Shown here: positions 1 through 9,057 of the stretch, piece by piece
Layout of the letters: the number at the start of each line of letters is the position of its first letter
Numbering within the stretch: position 1 is the stretch's first letter
Origin: JAJZQZ01 sp963790415
GTDB lineage: Bacteria; Actinomycetota; Thermoleophilia; RBG-16-64-13
DNA length: 64,000 nucleotides
Assembly (NCBI GenBank): GCA_963790415.1
Contig: CAWBOK010000001.1
Span: 248,001 to 312,000, forward strand
Direction: 5' to 3'
Notes under the pieces: generated by a model
The model's database searches: none
Seen by the model: only the letters and a program-made list of their open reading frames with translations
Told to the model about the DNA's origin: nothing
Translations under genes and position numbers: made by a program

Positions 1-1606
1 TGTAGTACTCCCAATCACCCAAGTAGTGCGTCAGACGACCGTTCTGCACCTCGATCACTTTGGTGGCGATGGCGTTGATGAGATGACGATCGTGGCTGAT
101 GAAGACCACGGCGCCCTCGAATTGCCGCAGGGCCTCGATCAGTACTTCACGCGAGGCCATGTCCAGGTGGTTCGTCGGCTCATCCAGCAGCAGAAGCCCG
201 GCCGGATCGAGCAGCATATGCGCCAGCGCCAACCGCGCCTTCTCGCCCCCGGAGAGCACGCCGACCGGTTTGTCGACGTCGTCGCCGGTAAAGAGGAACG
301 TGCCCAGGTAGCCACGAACCAGGAGGAGCTTGTCCACGGGAGCGGCCGCCTCTTCCATCGTCTTCAACACCGTCTTGTCGGGATCGAAGACTTCGAGTTG
401 GTGCTGGGCGAAGTACTCCCGGCGGACGTTGTGGCCCAGTTTCAGGGACCCACCGTCGGGCTCGATGACACCCGCGAGTAATTTGAGCAACGTGGACTTG
501 CCCGCTCCGTTCGGGCCCACAAGCGCGATCTTCTCGCCCCTCTCGATGACTAGACTGAGATCCCGATAGACTACCGTGTCGCCGTAAGCCTTGCGGACAC
601 GCTTCAGCTCCGCCACCACCCGACCCGTCCGTCCTGGCTGGGGGAAACGGAACGTGATGCGCTTTCTCCGCATGCTCGGCGCATCGATGCGATCCATCTT
701 GTCCAGCTGACGCACTTTCTGCTGCACCTGTTTTGCCTTGGTGTTCTTCGCGCGGAACCGGCGGATGAAACTCTCGGCCGAATCGATCTCGCGCTGCTGG
801 TTCTTGGCCGCGTTCACCAGCGCCTCGTGGCGGAGTTCCTTCTCCACCTCGAAGTGGTCGTAATCACCCGTGTAGAGATCGAGGATGCCCCGATCGAGTT
901 CGACGATGTGGGTGGCCATCCGGTTCAAGAAGTAGCGGTCGTGGCTGATGAGAACGAGGCTGCCGGTCCATTCGAGCAGGAACTCCTCGAGCCAAAGGAG
1001 GCTCTCCAGATCCAGGTGGTTGGTCGGCTCGTCCAGGAGAAGCAGGTCCGGCCGCTCCATGAGCAGACGGGCCAGAGCCACCCGCATGCGCCATCCCCCG
1101 GAGAGTTCGCGGATGGGCCTCTCGAAATCTTCGTCCCGAAAGGCCATGCCGCGCAGGATCGCCTGAGCGCGGGCCTCCAAAGCGTAGCCGTTGGCGGCTT
1201 CGAAAGCGGTCTGCAGAGCGCCCATCTCGTCAAGCAGTCGCTCGGGGTCGTGGTCGGCGGCATCGGCTCCACCGGCGTAGGCGGCGGCGATACGTTCGCC
1301 GAGGTCCTTGAGCCGATGCTCCATGTCGAGCACGCCGGCGAACGACGCCAGGACCTCTTCGATGACCGCGTGATCGGCGATCTCCTCGATCTCCTGGGGC
1401 AAGAAGCCTATGCGCAGGTCCTTGCGAGAGTTGATCTCTCCACCGTCGAGGGACTCGTCCCCGGCGATAACGCGCAACAGGGTCGTCTTGCCGGCGCCGT
1501 TCGGCCCTACGAAGCCCAGGCGCATGCCCGGTTTCACGTGCAGGCTCGCGCTGTCAAGGATGACCTGGGTGCCGAAGGACTTGGATATCTCGGTGATATG
1601 CAGCAT
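1..1606 (-). CDS. ABC-F family ATPase (partial, C-terminal end outside window)
   Basis: Ribosome-associated twin-ATPase protein of the ABC-F family (EttA/Uup/Vga group), cytosolic and without membrane segments. The frame opens at ATG 1606 and runs without a stop off the left edge, giving 535 residues. Two Walker A motifs (GPNGAGKTT near residue 38 and GPNGAGKST near residue 368) lie in the same frame, as do two LDEPTNHLD Walker B motifs. A charged linker between the ABC domains (around residues 240-320, rich in KNTKAKQVQQK-type sequence) is the expected P-site tRNA interaction motif region. It is transcribed divergently from the 4-hydroxybutyrate operon. The family is certain. Whether it is a housekeeping translation factor or an antibiotic-resistance protein cannot be told from this stretch. 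Confidence 0.93.
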   Translation of the reverse strand, partial: MLHITEISKSFGTQVILDSASLHVKPGMRLGFVGPNGAGKTTLLRVIAGDESLDGGEINSRKDLRIGFLPQEIEEIADHAVIEEVLASFAGVLDMEHRLKDLGERIAAAYAGGADAADHDPERLLDEMGALQTAFEAANGYALEARAQAILRGMAFRDEDFERPIRELSGGWRMRVALARLLMERPDLLLLDEPTNHLDLESLLWLEEFLLEWTGSLVLISHDRYFLNRMATHIVELDRGILDLYTGDYDHFEVEKELRHEALVNAAKNQQREIDSAESFIRRFRAKNTKAKQVQQKVRQLDKMDRIDAPSMRRKRITFRFPQPGRTGRVVAELKRVRKAYGDTVVYRDLSLVIERGEKIALVGPNGAGKSTLLKLLAGVIEPDGGSLKLGHNVRREYFAQHQLEVFDPDKTVLKTMEEAAAPVDKLLLVRGYLGTFLFTGDDVDKPVGVLSGGEKARLALAHMLLDPAGLLLLDEPTNHLDMASREVLIEALRQFEGAVVFISHDRHLINAIATKVIEVQNGRLTHYLGDWEYY

Positions 1607-1662
1607 GACCACGGAAGGATAGCAGGAGTCCGGGCATGAGCATCGGACCCCACCCGAGAGGC

Positions 1663-1731
1663 ATGCTCCCGAGGCGGGCAACGTGAATGCTTCGAGTGGG
1701 CAGGTGGATGCTTCCGATGCGGGCAACCTGG
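1663..1731. repeat. Three degenerate direct repeats in the divergent promoter region
   Basis: Three head-to-tail units of 24, 21 and 24 bases begin at 1663, 1687 and 1708. Units one and three share the pattern ATGCT-CCGA-GCGGGCAAC-TG; unit two is a shortened version. They occupy most of the gap between the ABC-F gene and the 4-hydroxybutyrate dehydrogenase start at 1775. Direct repeats at this position could be activator sites, but no binding protein is identified. Confidence 0.45.
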
Positions 1732-1774
1732 GTATGTGAAACTTTGAACGAGCCAAAGACGGAAGGAGTCGAAC

Positions 1775-2987
1775 GTGGACACCAAGATCCGTGTTCACCG
1801 TGGGCCGAAGATCCTCATCACCGGTCTGCACGCCGTGGATGGGATCGCCGCGGAGGTACGCAAGTTACGCGCTGCCAAGGTACTGATCCTCACCGATCCC
1901 GGGGTGGCCGAATGCGGCAACGTCGAGAGCGTGCTGAAGCCCCTCACCGACGCCGGCATCGACGTCGGAGTATACGACGACGTGGTGCCCGAACCGCCTA
2001 TGGGAACGCTTCACGAGGGCATCGAGTTCGTCGAGAAGAACGGCTACGACTGCATCATCGGGTTCGGCGGAGGCTCGGCGATCGACGTAGCCAAGATGAC
2101 CGCGGTACTCGCGCATACGGGGCATCACGTGCAGGAGTACGTAGGCGTGGACATGGTGCCGAGGAAGGGGCTGCCCCTGATCGCGATCCCCACAACGGCG
2201 GGAACGGGCTCCGAGGTGACCGCCATAGCCATCTTCTCGAACGAGGAGAAGAACGTGAAGCAGGGCGTGGTCAGCCCGCACCTCATGCCCGACCTGGCCA
2301 TCGTCGACCCGTTGCTGACCATCTCATGCCCGCCCGGAGTCACTGCGGCCTCGGGCATGGACGCCCTGATCCACAACATGGAGGCGTTCATATCGGTCAA
2401 CGCGACCATGCACACCGACCCACTGGCCCGTCGAGGGCATGGAGCTGATCTCAGCCAGCCTGCGCACCGCGGTCCTCGACGGGACGAACGTCGAGGCCCG
2501 GCACGACATGGCCGTCGGCGCCATGCTCGGAGGGATCGCGTTCGGCAACGCCGGCGTAGGCGCGGTGCACGCGCTGTCGTATCCGATCGGCGGGCGCTTC
2601 CACGTGCCCCACGGAGTCGCCAACACGTTGATGCTACCCTGGGTCATGGAGTTCAACATGCTCGCCTGCCTGCCGCACTTCCGCGAGATCGCGCTCGCGC
2701 TGGGCGAGCAGGTGGAAGGCCTCTCGCTGCGCGAGATAGCCGACAAGGCCGTTGATGCGATGCGCCAGTTGGCCGTCGACATCGGCGTGCCCCAGTACCT
2801 CTCCGACGTGGGCATCCCCGTGAGCGCCATCGAGGAACTCACCGAGGGCGCACTGACCCAGACCCGCCTGCTGGCGAACAACCCGCGCAAGCTGACCCGC
2901 GAGGAGATCATGCAGATCTACACCCACGCGGCGGTGCGACCGTCCAGCGTGGCCGAGCGGGCTGAAGCCGCTCTGGTGGCGCATTGA
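1775..2987 (+). CDS. 4hbD: Iron-dependent 4-hydroxybutyrate dehydrogenase (one frameshift)
   Basis: NAD-dependent iron-containing alcohol dehydrogenase, interpreted as interconverting succinate semialdehyde and 4-hydroxybutyrate because AbfD and two CoA-transferases follow. The start is GTG 1775 after GGAAGGAG. The nucleotide motif FGGGSAIDVAK lies near residue 92. The metal-ligand region includes SGMDALIHNMEAF, and downstream the histidines of HALSYPIGGRFHVPHG. The frame breaks at the CCC run 2427-2429. Removing one base joins TMHTDPLA to VEGMELISASLR and restores a protein of about 403 residues, the usual family length. The total span of 1213 bases is 3n+1, consistent with one inserted base. 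The family is secure; the exact substrate comes from context. Confidence 0.85.
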
Positions 2988-3003
2988 GAACCGAGACGCG
3001 GAG

Positions 3004-4482
3004 GTGGGTGGCACGGTGGGCGCGCAGCTGAAGACCCCCGAGGAGTACATACAGAGCATCGCCGACCTGGACCTCGAGATCTATCTCCTCGGGGATCGGG
3101 TCGACGATTACACCGACCATCCCATCATCCGACCCAGCCTGGATTGTCTGGCCATGACCTACCGGCTGGCTCAGGAGCCCGAGCACCAGGATCTCATGCT
3201 GGCCACGAGCCATCTCACCGGCGAGAAGGTCAACCGCTTCACCCATATACACCGATCCACCGAGGACCTGGTCAAGAAAGTGAAGATGCTGCGGCTGCTC
3301 GGTCAGAAGACGGGATCGTGCTTTCAGCGCTGCGTGGGCCTCGACTCCATCAACGCGCTCTGGTCGATCACGTTCGAACTCGACCAGGCATCGGACACCG
3401 GCTACCATGACCGCTTACGCGACTACCTGCTGTATCTACAGGAGAACGACTTGGTCGCCGACGGCGCCATGACCGATCCCAAAGGCGACCGCTCCCTGGC
3501 GCCGTCGAAACAGGTCGACCCCGACCTCTATCTGCACATCGTGGAACGCCGCCCCGATGGCATAGTCGTGCGGGGCGCCAAGGCCCACCAGACCGGCGCG
3601 TGCAACTCGCATGAGATCATCGTCATGCCCACGGTGGCCATGCGGCCGGGAGACGAGGACTACGCCGTGTCCTTCGCGGTGCCCTCGAATGCCGAGGGCA
3701 TCTGCTACATCTACGGCCGGCAGTCGTGCGACACCCGCAGGCTCGAGGCGGGCGAACTCGACGTGGGCAACTCCCGTTTCGGCGGCCAGGAAGCCCTTAT
3801 CGTGTTCGACGACGTCTTCGTGCCGTGGAGCAGGGTGTTCATGGCCGGGGAGATCGAGCTGTCCGGAGCCTTGGTAGAACGCTTCGCCGGCTTCCACCGG
3901 CAGAGCTACGGCGGATGCAAGGTGGGTGTGGGCGACGTGCTGATCGGCGCAGCGGCGCTGGCAGCCGAGTACAACGGCGTCGCCAAGGCGGCTCACGTCA
4001 GGGACAAACTCATCGAGATGATCCACCTGAACGAGACCTTGTTCTCATGCGGGATCGCCTGCTCCGCCGAGGGATGTCCCACGGCGGCGGGCAACTACCA
4101 GATCGATCTGCTGCTGGCAAACGTCTGCAAGCAGAACGTCACCCGCTTCCCCTACGAGATCGCCCGGCTGGCCGAGGACCTGGCCGGCGGCCTTCTGGTG
4201 ACCATGCCCTCTCAGAGCGACTTCACCAGCGAGAAGATAGGACCTGTGCTCCGCAAGTACTTCGCCGGGCGGTGCGACGTGCCCATCATCGATCGCATGC
4301 GCGTGCTGCGCCTGATCGAGAATCTCACCTTGGGCTCGGCGGCCGTGGGATACCGCACCGAATCGATGCACGGTGCAGGCTCGCCCCAAGCCCAGCGCGT
4401 CATGATCGCCCGGCAGTCCGACCTGGAAGACAAGAAGCGGCTGGCGAAGTCTCTCGCCCACGTGGGCGTGCCGCTCTCATGA
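3004..4482 (+). CDS. abfD: 4-hydroxybutyryl-CoA dehydratase / vinylacetyl-CoA isomerase
   Basis: Flavin and [4Fe-4S] enzyme that dehydrates 4-hydroxybutyryl-CoA to crotonyl-CoA by a ketyl radical mechanism. All four cluster ligands known from the Clostridium aminobutyricum enzyme are present: two cysteines in GSCFQRC (about residues 106 and 110), and the histidine and cysteine of FHRQSYGGC (about 299 and 306). The 492-residue length fits the family. GTG 3004 is used; a second GTG at 3016 is also possible. It lies 16 bases after the dehydrogenase and overlaps the CoA-transferase by ATGA. Such enzymes serve 4-aminobutyrate or succinate fermentation and, in some archaea, CO2 fixation. The bacterial context favours the fermentative use, which is inference. 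Confidence 0.96.
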   Translation: MGGTVGAQLKTPEEYIQSIADLDLEIYLLGDRVDDYTDHPIIRPSLDCLAMTYRLAQEPEHQDLMLATSHLTGEKVNRFTHIHRSTEDLVKKVKMLRLLGQKTGSCFQRCVGLDSINALWSITFELDQASDTGYHDRLRDYLLYLQENDLVADGAMTDPKGDRSLAPSKQVDPDLYLHIVERRPDGIVVRGAKAHQTGACNSHEIIVMPTVAMRPGDEDYAVSFAVPSNAEGICYIYGRQSCDTRRLEAGELDVGNSRFGGQEALIVFDDVFVPWSRVFMAGEIELSGALVERFAGFHRQSYGGCKVGVGDVLIGAAALAAEYNGVAKAAHVRDKLIEMIHLNETLFSCGIACSAEGCPTAAGNYQIDLLLANVCKQNVTRFPYEIARLAEDLAGGLLVTMPSQSDFTSEKIGPVLRKYFAGRCDVPIIDRMRVLRLIENLTLGSAAVGYRTESMHGAGSPQAQRVMIARQSDLEDKKRLAKSLAHVGVPLS

Positions 4483-5774
4483 ACTGGACCACCGAGTACG
4501 CGGACAAGCTGATGTCCGCGGACGACGCCGTGCGCTGCGTCGCATCGGGCGACCGGGTGGTGTTCGCCCACGCCTGCGGCGAGCCGCAGGCGCTGGTGGC
4601 CGCCCTGATGGGCCGAGCGGGCGAGCTGCGCGACGTGGAGATCGTCCACATGGTGGCGGCGGGCAGATGCGAGTACTGCGGGCCCGGGCTTGATGAGGCC
4701 TTCTTCCATAACTCGCTCTTCGTGGGCGGTCCCAGCCGGGACGCGGTCGCTCAGGGCCGCGCCGACTATACGCCGGGTTTCTTCCACGAGGTTCCTCGTC
4801 TGTTCCGGAACGGACGGCTGCCCGTGGATGTGGCCTTCGTCCACCTCTCCATGCCCGACAGGTTCGGTTTCTGCTCGTTCGGGATCTCGGTGGACTACAC
4901 CAAGCCCGCGGCCAACGCGGCACAGACGGTCGTCGCCCAGATCAACCCCAAGATGCCCCGCACCCACGGCGACTGCTTCATCCACATCTCGGACATCGAC
5001 TACTTGGTGGAGTGTGACGACGACCTGATCGAGCTCGCTCCACCCGAGATCGGACCGGTGGAGGAAGCCATCGGTCGGCACGTGGCCGGCCTGGTATGCG
5101 ACGGCGCCACCTTGCAGCTCGGCATCGGTGGCATCCCCGACGCCGTCCTGACCTTCCTGGGTGATCACACCGACCTCGGCATCCACACCGAGATGTTCTC
5201 CGAGGGCGTGGTGGAACTGGTGAAGCGGGGCGTGGTCACCAACAAGAGGAAGACGCTGCACCCCGACAAGATGGTGGCCAACTTCCTCATGGGCACGCGC
5301 CGGCTCTACGACTTCGTCGATGACAACCCTATGGTCGAGATGCACCCCGTGGACTACACCAACGACCCCTACGTCATCGGGCAGAACGACCACCTGGTGG
5401 CGATCAACTCCGCTCTGCAGGTGGATCTCCTGGGGCAGGTGGTGGCCGACACCATCGGTCCGCTCCAGTACACGGGTATCGGCGGCCAGGTGGACTTCGT
5501 GCGCGGCGCCGCCCGCAGCAAGGAGGGCAAGGCGGTCATCGCGCTGCCCTCTACCGCCAAGAAAGGCACCATCTCGCGCATCGTCGCCACCCTGCCTCCC
5601 GGCGCAGCGGTCACCACCATGCGCGCCGACGTGGACTACGTGGTCACCGAGCACGGCATCGCCCAGCTCAAGGGACGGCGCATGCGGGAGCGGGCCGAAG
5701 CGCTGCTGGCCATCGCCGACCCGGTCTTCCGGCCCGCTCTTGAGGCCGACTTCGCCGCCCTGCGCGGCCGGTAG
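4479..5774 (+). CDS. abfT: 4-hydroxybutyrate CoA-transferase, copy 1
   Basis: Acetyl-CoA hydrolase/transferase family enzyme of 431 residues, expected to move CoA from acetyl-CoA or a similar donor to 4-hydroxybutyrate, giving the substrate of AbfD. ATG 4479 overlaps the abfD stop (ATGA), so translation is coupled. The N-terminal domain carries PRTHGDCFIHISDID and the C-terminal domain carries TEMFSEGVVEL. The glutamate of that motif is the likely catalytic residue forming the glutamyl-CoA thioester, as known for this family. A near-duplicate follows 77 bases downstream. It ends with TAG. The substrate is inferred from the operon. Confidence 0.9.
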   Translation: MNWTTEYADKLMSADDAVRCVASGDRVVFAHACGEPQALVAALMGRAGELRDVEIVHMVAAGRCEYCGPGLDEAFFHNSLFVGGPSRDAVAQGRADYTPGFFHEVPRLFRNGRLPVDVAFVHLSMPDRFGFCSFGISVDYTKPAANAAQTVVAQINPKMPRTHGDCFIHISDIDYLVECDDDLIELAPPEIGPVEEAIGRHVAGLVCDGATLQLGIGGIPDAVLTFLGDHTDLGIHTEMFSEGVVELVKRGVVTNKRKTLHPDKMVANFLMGTRRLYDFVDDNPMVEMHPVDYTNDPYVIGQNDHLVAINSALQVDLLGQVVADTIGPLQYTGIGGQVDFVRGAARSKEGKAVIALPSTAKKGTISRIVATLPPGAAVTTMRADVDYVVTEHGIAQLKGRRMRERAEALLAIADPVFRPALEADFAALRGR

Positions 5775-5851
5775 CCCTTCCTCCCATCACGTGAGATAGT
5801 GTGCGGCAGGGATCCATCGTCGGGTACCTCTCGAGCACCCGGAGGGCAATG

Positions 5852-7165
5852 ATGCTGAATTGGAGGTCGGACTACGCGGCCAAGCTCGTCTCCGCCGAGG
5901 AAGCCGTGCGCTGCGTGGCATCGGGACACCGTGTGGTCTTCGGCAACGGCTGTGGAGAGCCTCAGGAACTGGTGGCCGCTCTGGTGGAGCGCGCGGCGGA
6001 ACTCCGGGGGGTGGAGATCGTCCACATGATCGCCGTGGGACGGACGGAGTACTGCAAGCCCGCCTTCCGCGACTCGTTCTTCCACAATTCGCTGTTCGTC
6101 GGCGGAGGCAGCCGGCAGGCGGTGGCCGACGGCCGGGCCGACTACACACCGGTCTTCTTCTTCGAGATACCTCGGCTCTTCTCCGAAGGCCGACTACCGG
6201 TCGATGTCGCCTTCATCCAACTGTCGCCGCCCGACAAGTCCGGGAACTGCTCGTTCGGCATCTCGGTCGACTACACCAAGCCCGCCGCCAAGGCAGCCAC
6301 GAGCGTCGTCGCTCAGATCAACCCCAAGATGCCCCGCACCCACGGCGACGCCTTCATCCACGTGTCGCAGTTGGACTACATCGTGGAGTGCGACGACGAC
6401 CTGATCGAAGAGGCTCCTCCCCCCATCGGGCCGGTGGCGGAGGCCATCGGCCGTTGGGTCGCGGGCTTGGTCGACGACGGGGCCACCCTGCAGCTGGGCA
6501 TCGGCGCCATCCCCGACGCGGTGCTCACGTTCCTGCACGACAGGACGGACCTGGGCATCCACAGCGAGATGTTCTCCGACGGCGTGGTGGAACTGGTGGA
6601 GGCGGGGGTCATCACCAACCGCCGTAAGAAGCTATACACCGACAAGCTGGTGGCCACCTTGCTCATGGGAACACGCCGACTGTACGACTTCGTGGACGAC
6701 AACACCATGGTGCGGATGTTCCCGGTGGACCACGTGAACAACCCGTCCGTAATCGGGCAGAACGACCGCGTGGTCGCCATCAACTCCGCGTTGCAGGTGG
6801 ACCTCTTGGGGCAGGTTGTGGCCGATTCGATCGGCCCCCGTCAATACACCGGAGTCGGTGGGCAGGTGGATTTCTTCCGCGGGGCCTCGTTCAGCGCGGG
6901 AGGAAAGTCGGTCATCGCCCTGCCTTCCACGGCCAAGGGCGGGACGATATCCAGGATCGTCGCGACGCCCACTCCCGGCGCGGCCATCACAACCAGCCGT
7001 GCCGAGGTGGACTACGTAGTGACCGAGCACGGAGTGGCCCACCTCAAAGGCAGGCGCATGCGGCAGCGGGCGGAGGCCCTGCTGGCCATCGCCGACCCGA
7101 CCTTCCAGGCGAGACTGGAAGAAGACCTGGCCGCCACCTTCGGAAAGGGCTGGCTGGGACGGTAG
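5852..7165 (+). CDS. abfT: 4-hydroxybutyrate CoA-transferase, copy 2 (tandem paralogue)
   Basis: Second acetyl-CoA hydrolase/transferase of 437 residues, closely similar to the preceding gene along its whole length (shared blocks include INPKMPRTHGD, DDGATLQLGIG and EMFSDGVVELV with the catalytic glutamate). The start ATG 5852 has the best spacing from GGAGGG at 5841; ATG 5849 is the alternative. The 77-base gap has no clear terminator, so it may be cotranscribed with abfD. The two copies may differ in acyl acceptor, for example butyrate or acetate versus 4-hydroxybutyrate. Nothing in the sequence settles this. The stop codon is TAG. Confidence 0.88.
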   Translation: MLNWRSDYAAKLVSAEEAVRCVASGHRVVFGNGCGEPQELVAALVERAAELRGVEIVHMIAVGRTEYCKPAFRDSFFHNSLFVGGGSRQAVADGRADYTPVFFFEIPRLFSEGRLPVDVAFIQLSPPDKSGNCSFGISVDYTKPAAKAATSVVAQINPKMPRTHGDAFIHVSQLDYIVECDDDLIEEAPPPIGPVAEAIGRWVAGLVDDGATLQLGIGAIPDAVLTFLHDRTDLGIHSEMFSDGVVELVEAGVITNRRKKLYTDKLVATLLMGTRRLYDFVDDNTMVRMFPVDHVNNPSVIGQNDRVVAINSALQVDLLGQVVADSIGPRQYTGVGGQVDFFRGASFSAGGKSVIALPSTAKGGTISRIVATPTPGAAITTSRAEVDYVVTEHGVAHLKGRRMRQRAEALLAIADPTFQARLEEDLAATFGKGWLGR

Positions 7166-7230
7166 CGGGCGACGGCCCTCGCCGCCCCACCCGCCGGGGG
7201 GACGGGCCATGCGCCGTCGCGCGCAGGCGC

Positions 7231-7252
7231 GGACTCGGACTACGCCGAGTCC
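7231..7252. terminator. Hairpin at the convergent ends of abfT copy 2 and mqnD
   Basis: GGACTCGG and CCGAGTCC form an 8-bp stem around a 6-base loop and overlap the mqnD stop codon. No T tract follows in either direction. The position between converging operons suggests a bidirectional transcription end, but the support is only structural. Confidence 0.35.
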
Positions 7253-8139
7253 GGCGGTTCCTCATCGTCCCAGAAGACGCCGAGCCCCTCCGAGTCCGGC
7301 GCGATGCCGTGACGCTGAGCCGCCGCCAGCAACGTCCGGATGGCGTTCTCCCCCTCCGCCCCGTAATCCAGTGAGAACTCGTTGACGTACAGATCGATGT
7401 GCCTGCGGCAGACAGCGGCGTCCATCTCCTGGGCATGCGCACGCACGTAGTCCTCCGAGGCCGCCGGATCCCGCCGGGCCGCCTCCAGACTCAGTCGGAT
7501 CGCGCGGTCGACGGCCGCAGCCACCTCGGGTCCCTTGTCCCGCCTTACCACGATCCCCCCTAGCGGGATGGGCAGACCGGTGGTCGATTCCCACCACTCC
7601 CCCAGGTCGACCACCTGCCGCAGTCCGTACTGCGGGTAGGTGAACCTGCCCTCATGGATGATGACGCCCGCCTGCACCTCTCCCGACGCCAGCGCCGGCA
7701 TGATGCGGTCGAAGGGCATGACGACAAGGTTCGTGGCGGCGGGCGCGAACAGCTGCAGCAGCAACGCCGCCGTGGTCGACCGGCCCGGGATGGCGATGCG
7801 CGCGGCGGCGAGTTCCGCCGGGTCTGGGCGGTCGCCCTGTGCGAGCGTGCGTGACCCTTCTCGCGCCACCAGCAGCGGGCCGCACCCGCGCCCGAGCGCA
7901 CCACCCGCGTGCAGCAGCGAATAGCGCCCGCGAAGCTGCGCGAAGGCAGAGAAGGACACCTTGGCCACCTCGGGCTCGCCCCGCGACGTGGCCGCGTTCA
8001 GTCGATCGATGTCGGCCAGAACGACCGCCACCGCCGGCGTCTCCGGCACCAGACCGTGCACCCACGCGTGGAAGATGAACGTGTCGTTGGGACACGGAGA
8101 GAAGTACAGTCGAAGTGCCGGAACGACAGGCGTCGGCAT
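7240..8139 (-). CDS. mqnD: 1,4-dihydroxy-6-naphthoate synthase
   Basis: Last dedicated enzyme of the early futalosine route to menaquinone, converting cyclic dehypoxanthinyl futalosine to 1,4-dihydroxy-6-naphthoate. It has a periplasmic-binding-protein fold but is cytosolic. The N-terminal block LYFSPCPNDTFIFHAW is diagnostic of MqnD, and GRSTTAALLLQLF lies in the ligand cleft. Length is 299 residues from ATG 8139. The open frame extends upstream, but that part lies antisense to nothing useful and overlaps mqnB in another frame. It follows mqnB by 13 bases. MqnA, MqnC and the prenyltransferase must be elsewhere. It ends with TAG. Confidence 0.93.
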   Translation of the reverse strand: MPTPVVPALRLYFSPCPNDTFIFHAWVHGLVPETPAVAVVLADIDRLNAATSRGEPEVAKVSFSAFAQLRGRYSLLHAGGALGRGCGPLLVAREGSRTLAQGDRPDPAELAAARIAIPGRSTTAALLLQLFAPAATNLVVMPFDRIMPALASGEVQAGVIIHEGRFTYPQYGLRQVVDLGEWWESTTGLPIPLGGIVVRRDKGPEVAAAVDRAIRLSLEAARRDPAASEDYVRAHAQEMDAAVCRRHIDLYVNEFSLDYGAEGENAIRTLLAAAQRHGIAPDSEGLGVFWDDEEPPDSA

Positions 8140-8152
8140 GATGGCGGGCTCC

Positions 8153-9040
8153 CTAGTCTCTCCGACCGGCCTGGTCGGCGCCGGCGGCCAGCACGTCATC
8201 CAGTCGGGCGCAGATGGCCAGGGCGGCGGCGGCGGCGCGCGCCGCCGCCCCGCGCAGATCCCACGCGGCCTTGTCGCGGTCGGCCACCAGGTTGCTGATG
8301 CCTCGAACCTCGAGGAACGGCACGCCGTGCAGCGCGCACACGTGCGCCGCGGCCGCCCCCTCCATCGACTCGGCAAGGGCATGCCATCTTCCGGCGAGCG
8401 CCCTGCCGTCGTCCGCCCTACCGGTGACCAGAGAAGAGGTGAGGAACCGGCCGGCGGCGATCCGCGGCCGTGGCTCCGGCCACGCCGCCTCCTGCACCAC
8501 CCGCAACGCCGCGTCGACGAGTCCGGGATCCAGAGGGAAAGCATTGAAATACTCCCGGCCGCCCACGTCGGCCAGTGCGAGACCTATGGCCTCGGTGGAG
8601 AGCCAGCCCTCGGGTGCGAGAACACCGGTGTCGGCGTACACCTCCTCGGTGGCCAGCGCCAGATCGCCGACGGCGAGCCCGGAGCCCGGGTATGCTCCGG
8701 CCACCCCCACCTGCAGCACCAAGGCCGGGCGCGCCGCGAGCAGCACGCAGGTCAACGCGTGTGTGGCGTTCACCTTGTCGTAGCCACTCACGACCAGAGC
8801 CGTCGGGATCGCCGCGGGCTCGGACATCGGCTCAGGCCCGAGTGACCCACGCCACGCTTGGATACCCACCACCTCGACCGACGCGCGGGCCGAGCTCTCG
8901 GAGCCCTCGAGCGTGGCAAGAAACGGCTCCGCTTCAAGGCAAGTGGCAGTCAGCACCACGAGATCGACGTCGCGCACCAAGCCCTGGAGCCCGCCCAGAT
9001 CCGGTCGCGGGCCCGCACGGCGCTTCGACCTGCCGTCCAC
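8153..9040 (-). CDS. mqnB: Futalosine hydrolase (nucleosidase)
   Basis: Nucleosidase of the MTA/SAH nucleosidase fold that removes hypoxanthine from futalosine in menaquinone synthesis. The motif ALAESMEGAAAAHVC and the following VPFLEVRGISN are typical of MqnB, with GVAGAYPGSGL in the N-terminal half. GTG 9040 after GGGGGAG gives 295 residues, longer than many homologues because of an N-terminal stretch of about 25 residues, so a later start is possible. Directly upstream of mqnD in the same direction, and just downstream of the oxoacid dehydrogenase E2 gene. It ends with TAG. Confidence 0.9.
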   Translation of the reverse strand: MDGRSKRRAGPRPDLGGLQGLVRDVDLVVLTATCLEAEPFLATLEGSESSARASVEVVGIQAWRGSLGPEPMSEPAAIPTALVVSGYDKVNATHALTCVLLAARPALVLQVGVAGAYPGSGLAVGDLALATEEVYADTGVLAPEGWLSTEAIGLALADVGGREYFNAFPLDPGLVDAALRVVQEAAWPEPRPRIAAGRFLTSSLVTGRADDGRALAGRWHALAESMEGAAAAHVCALHGVPFLEVRGISNLVADRDKAAWDLRGAAARAAAAALAICARLDDVLAAGADQAGRRD

Positions 9041-9057
9041 GCTCTCCCCCGCCGCCG

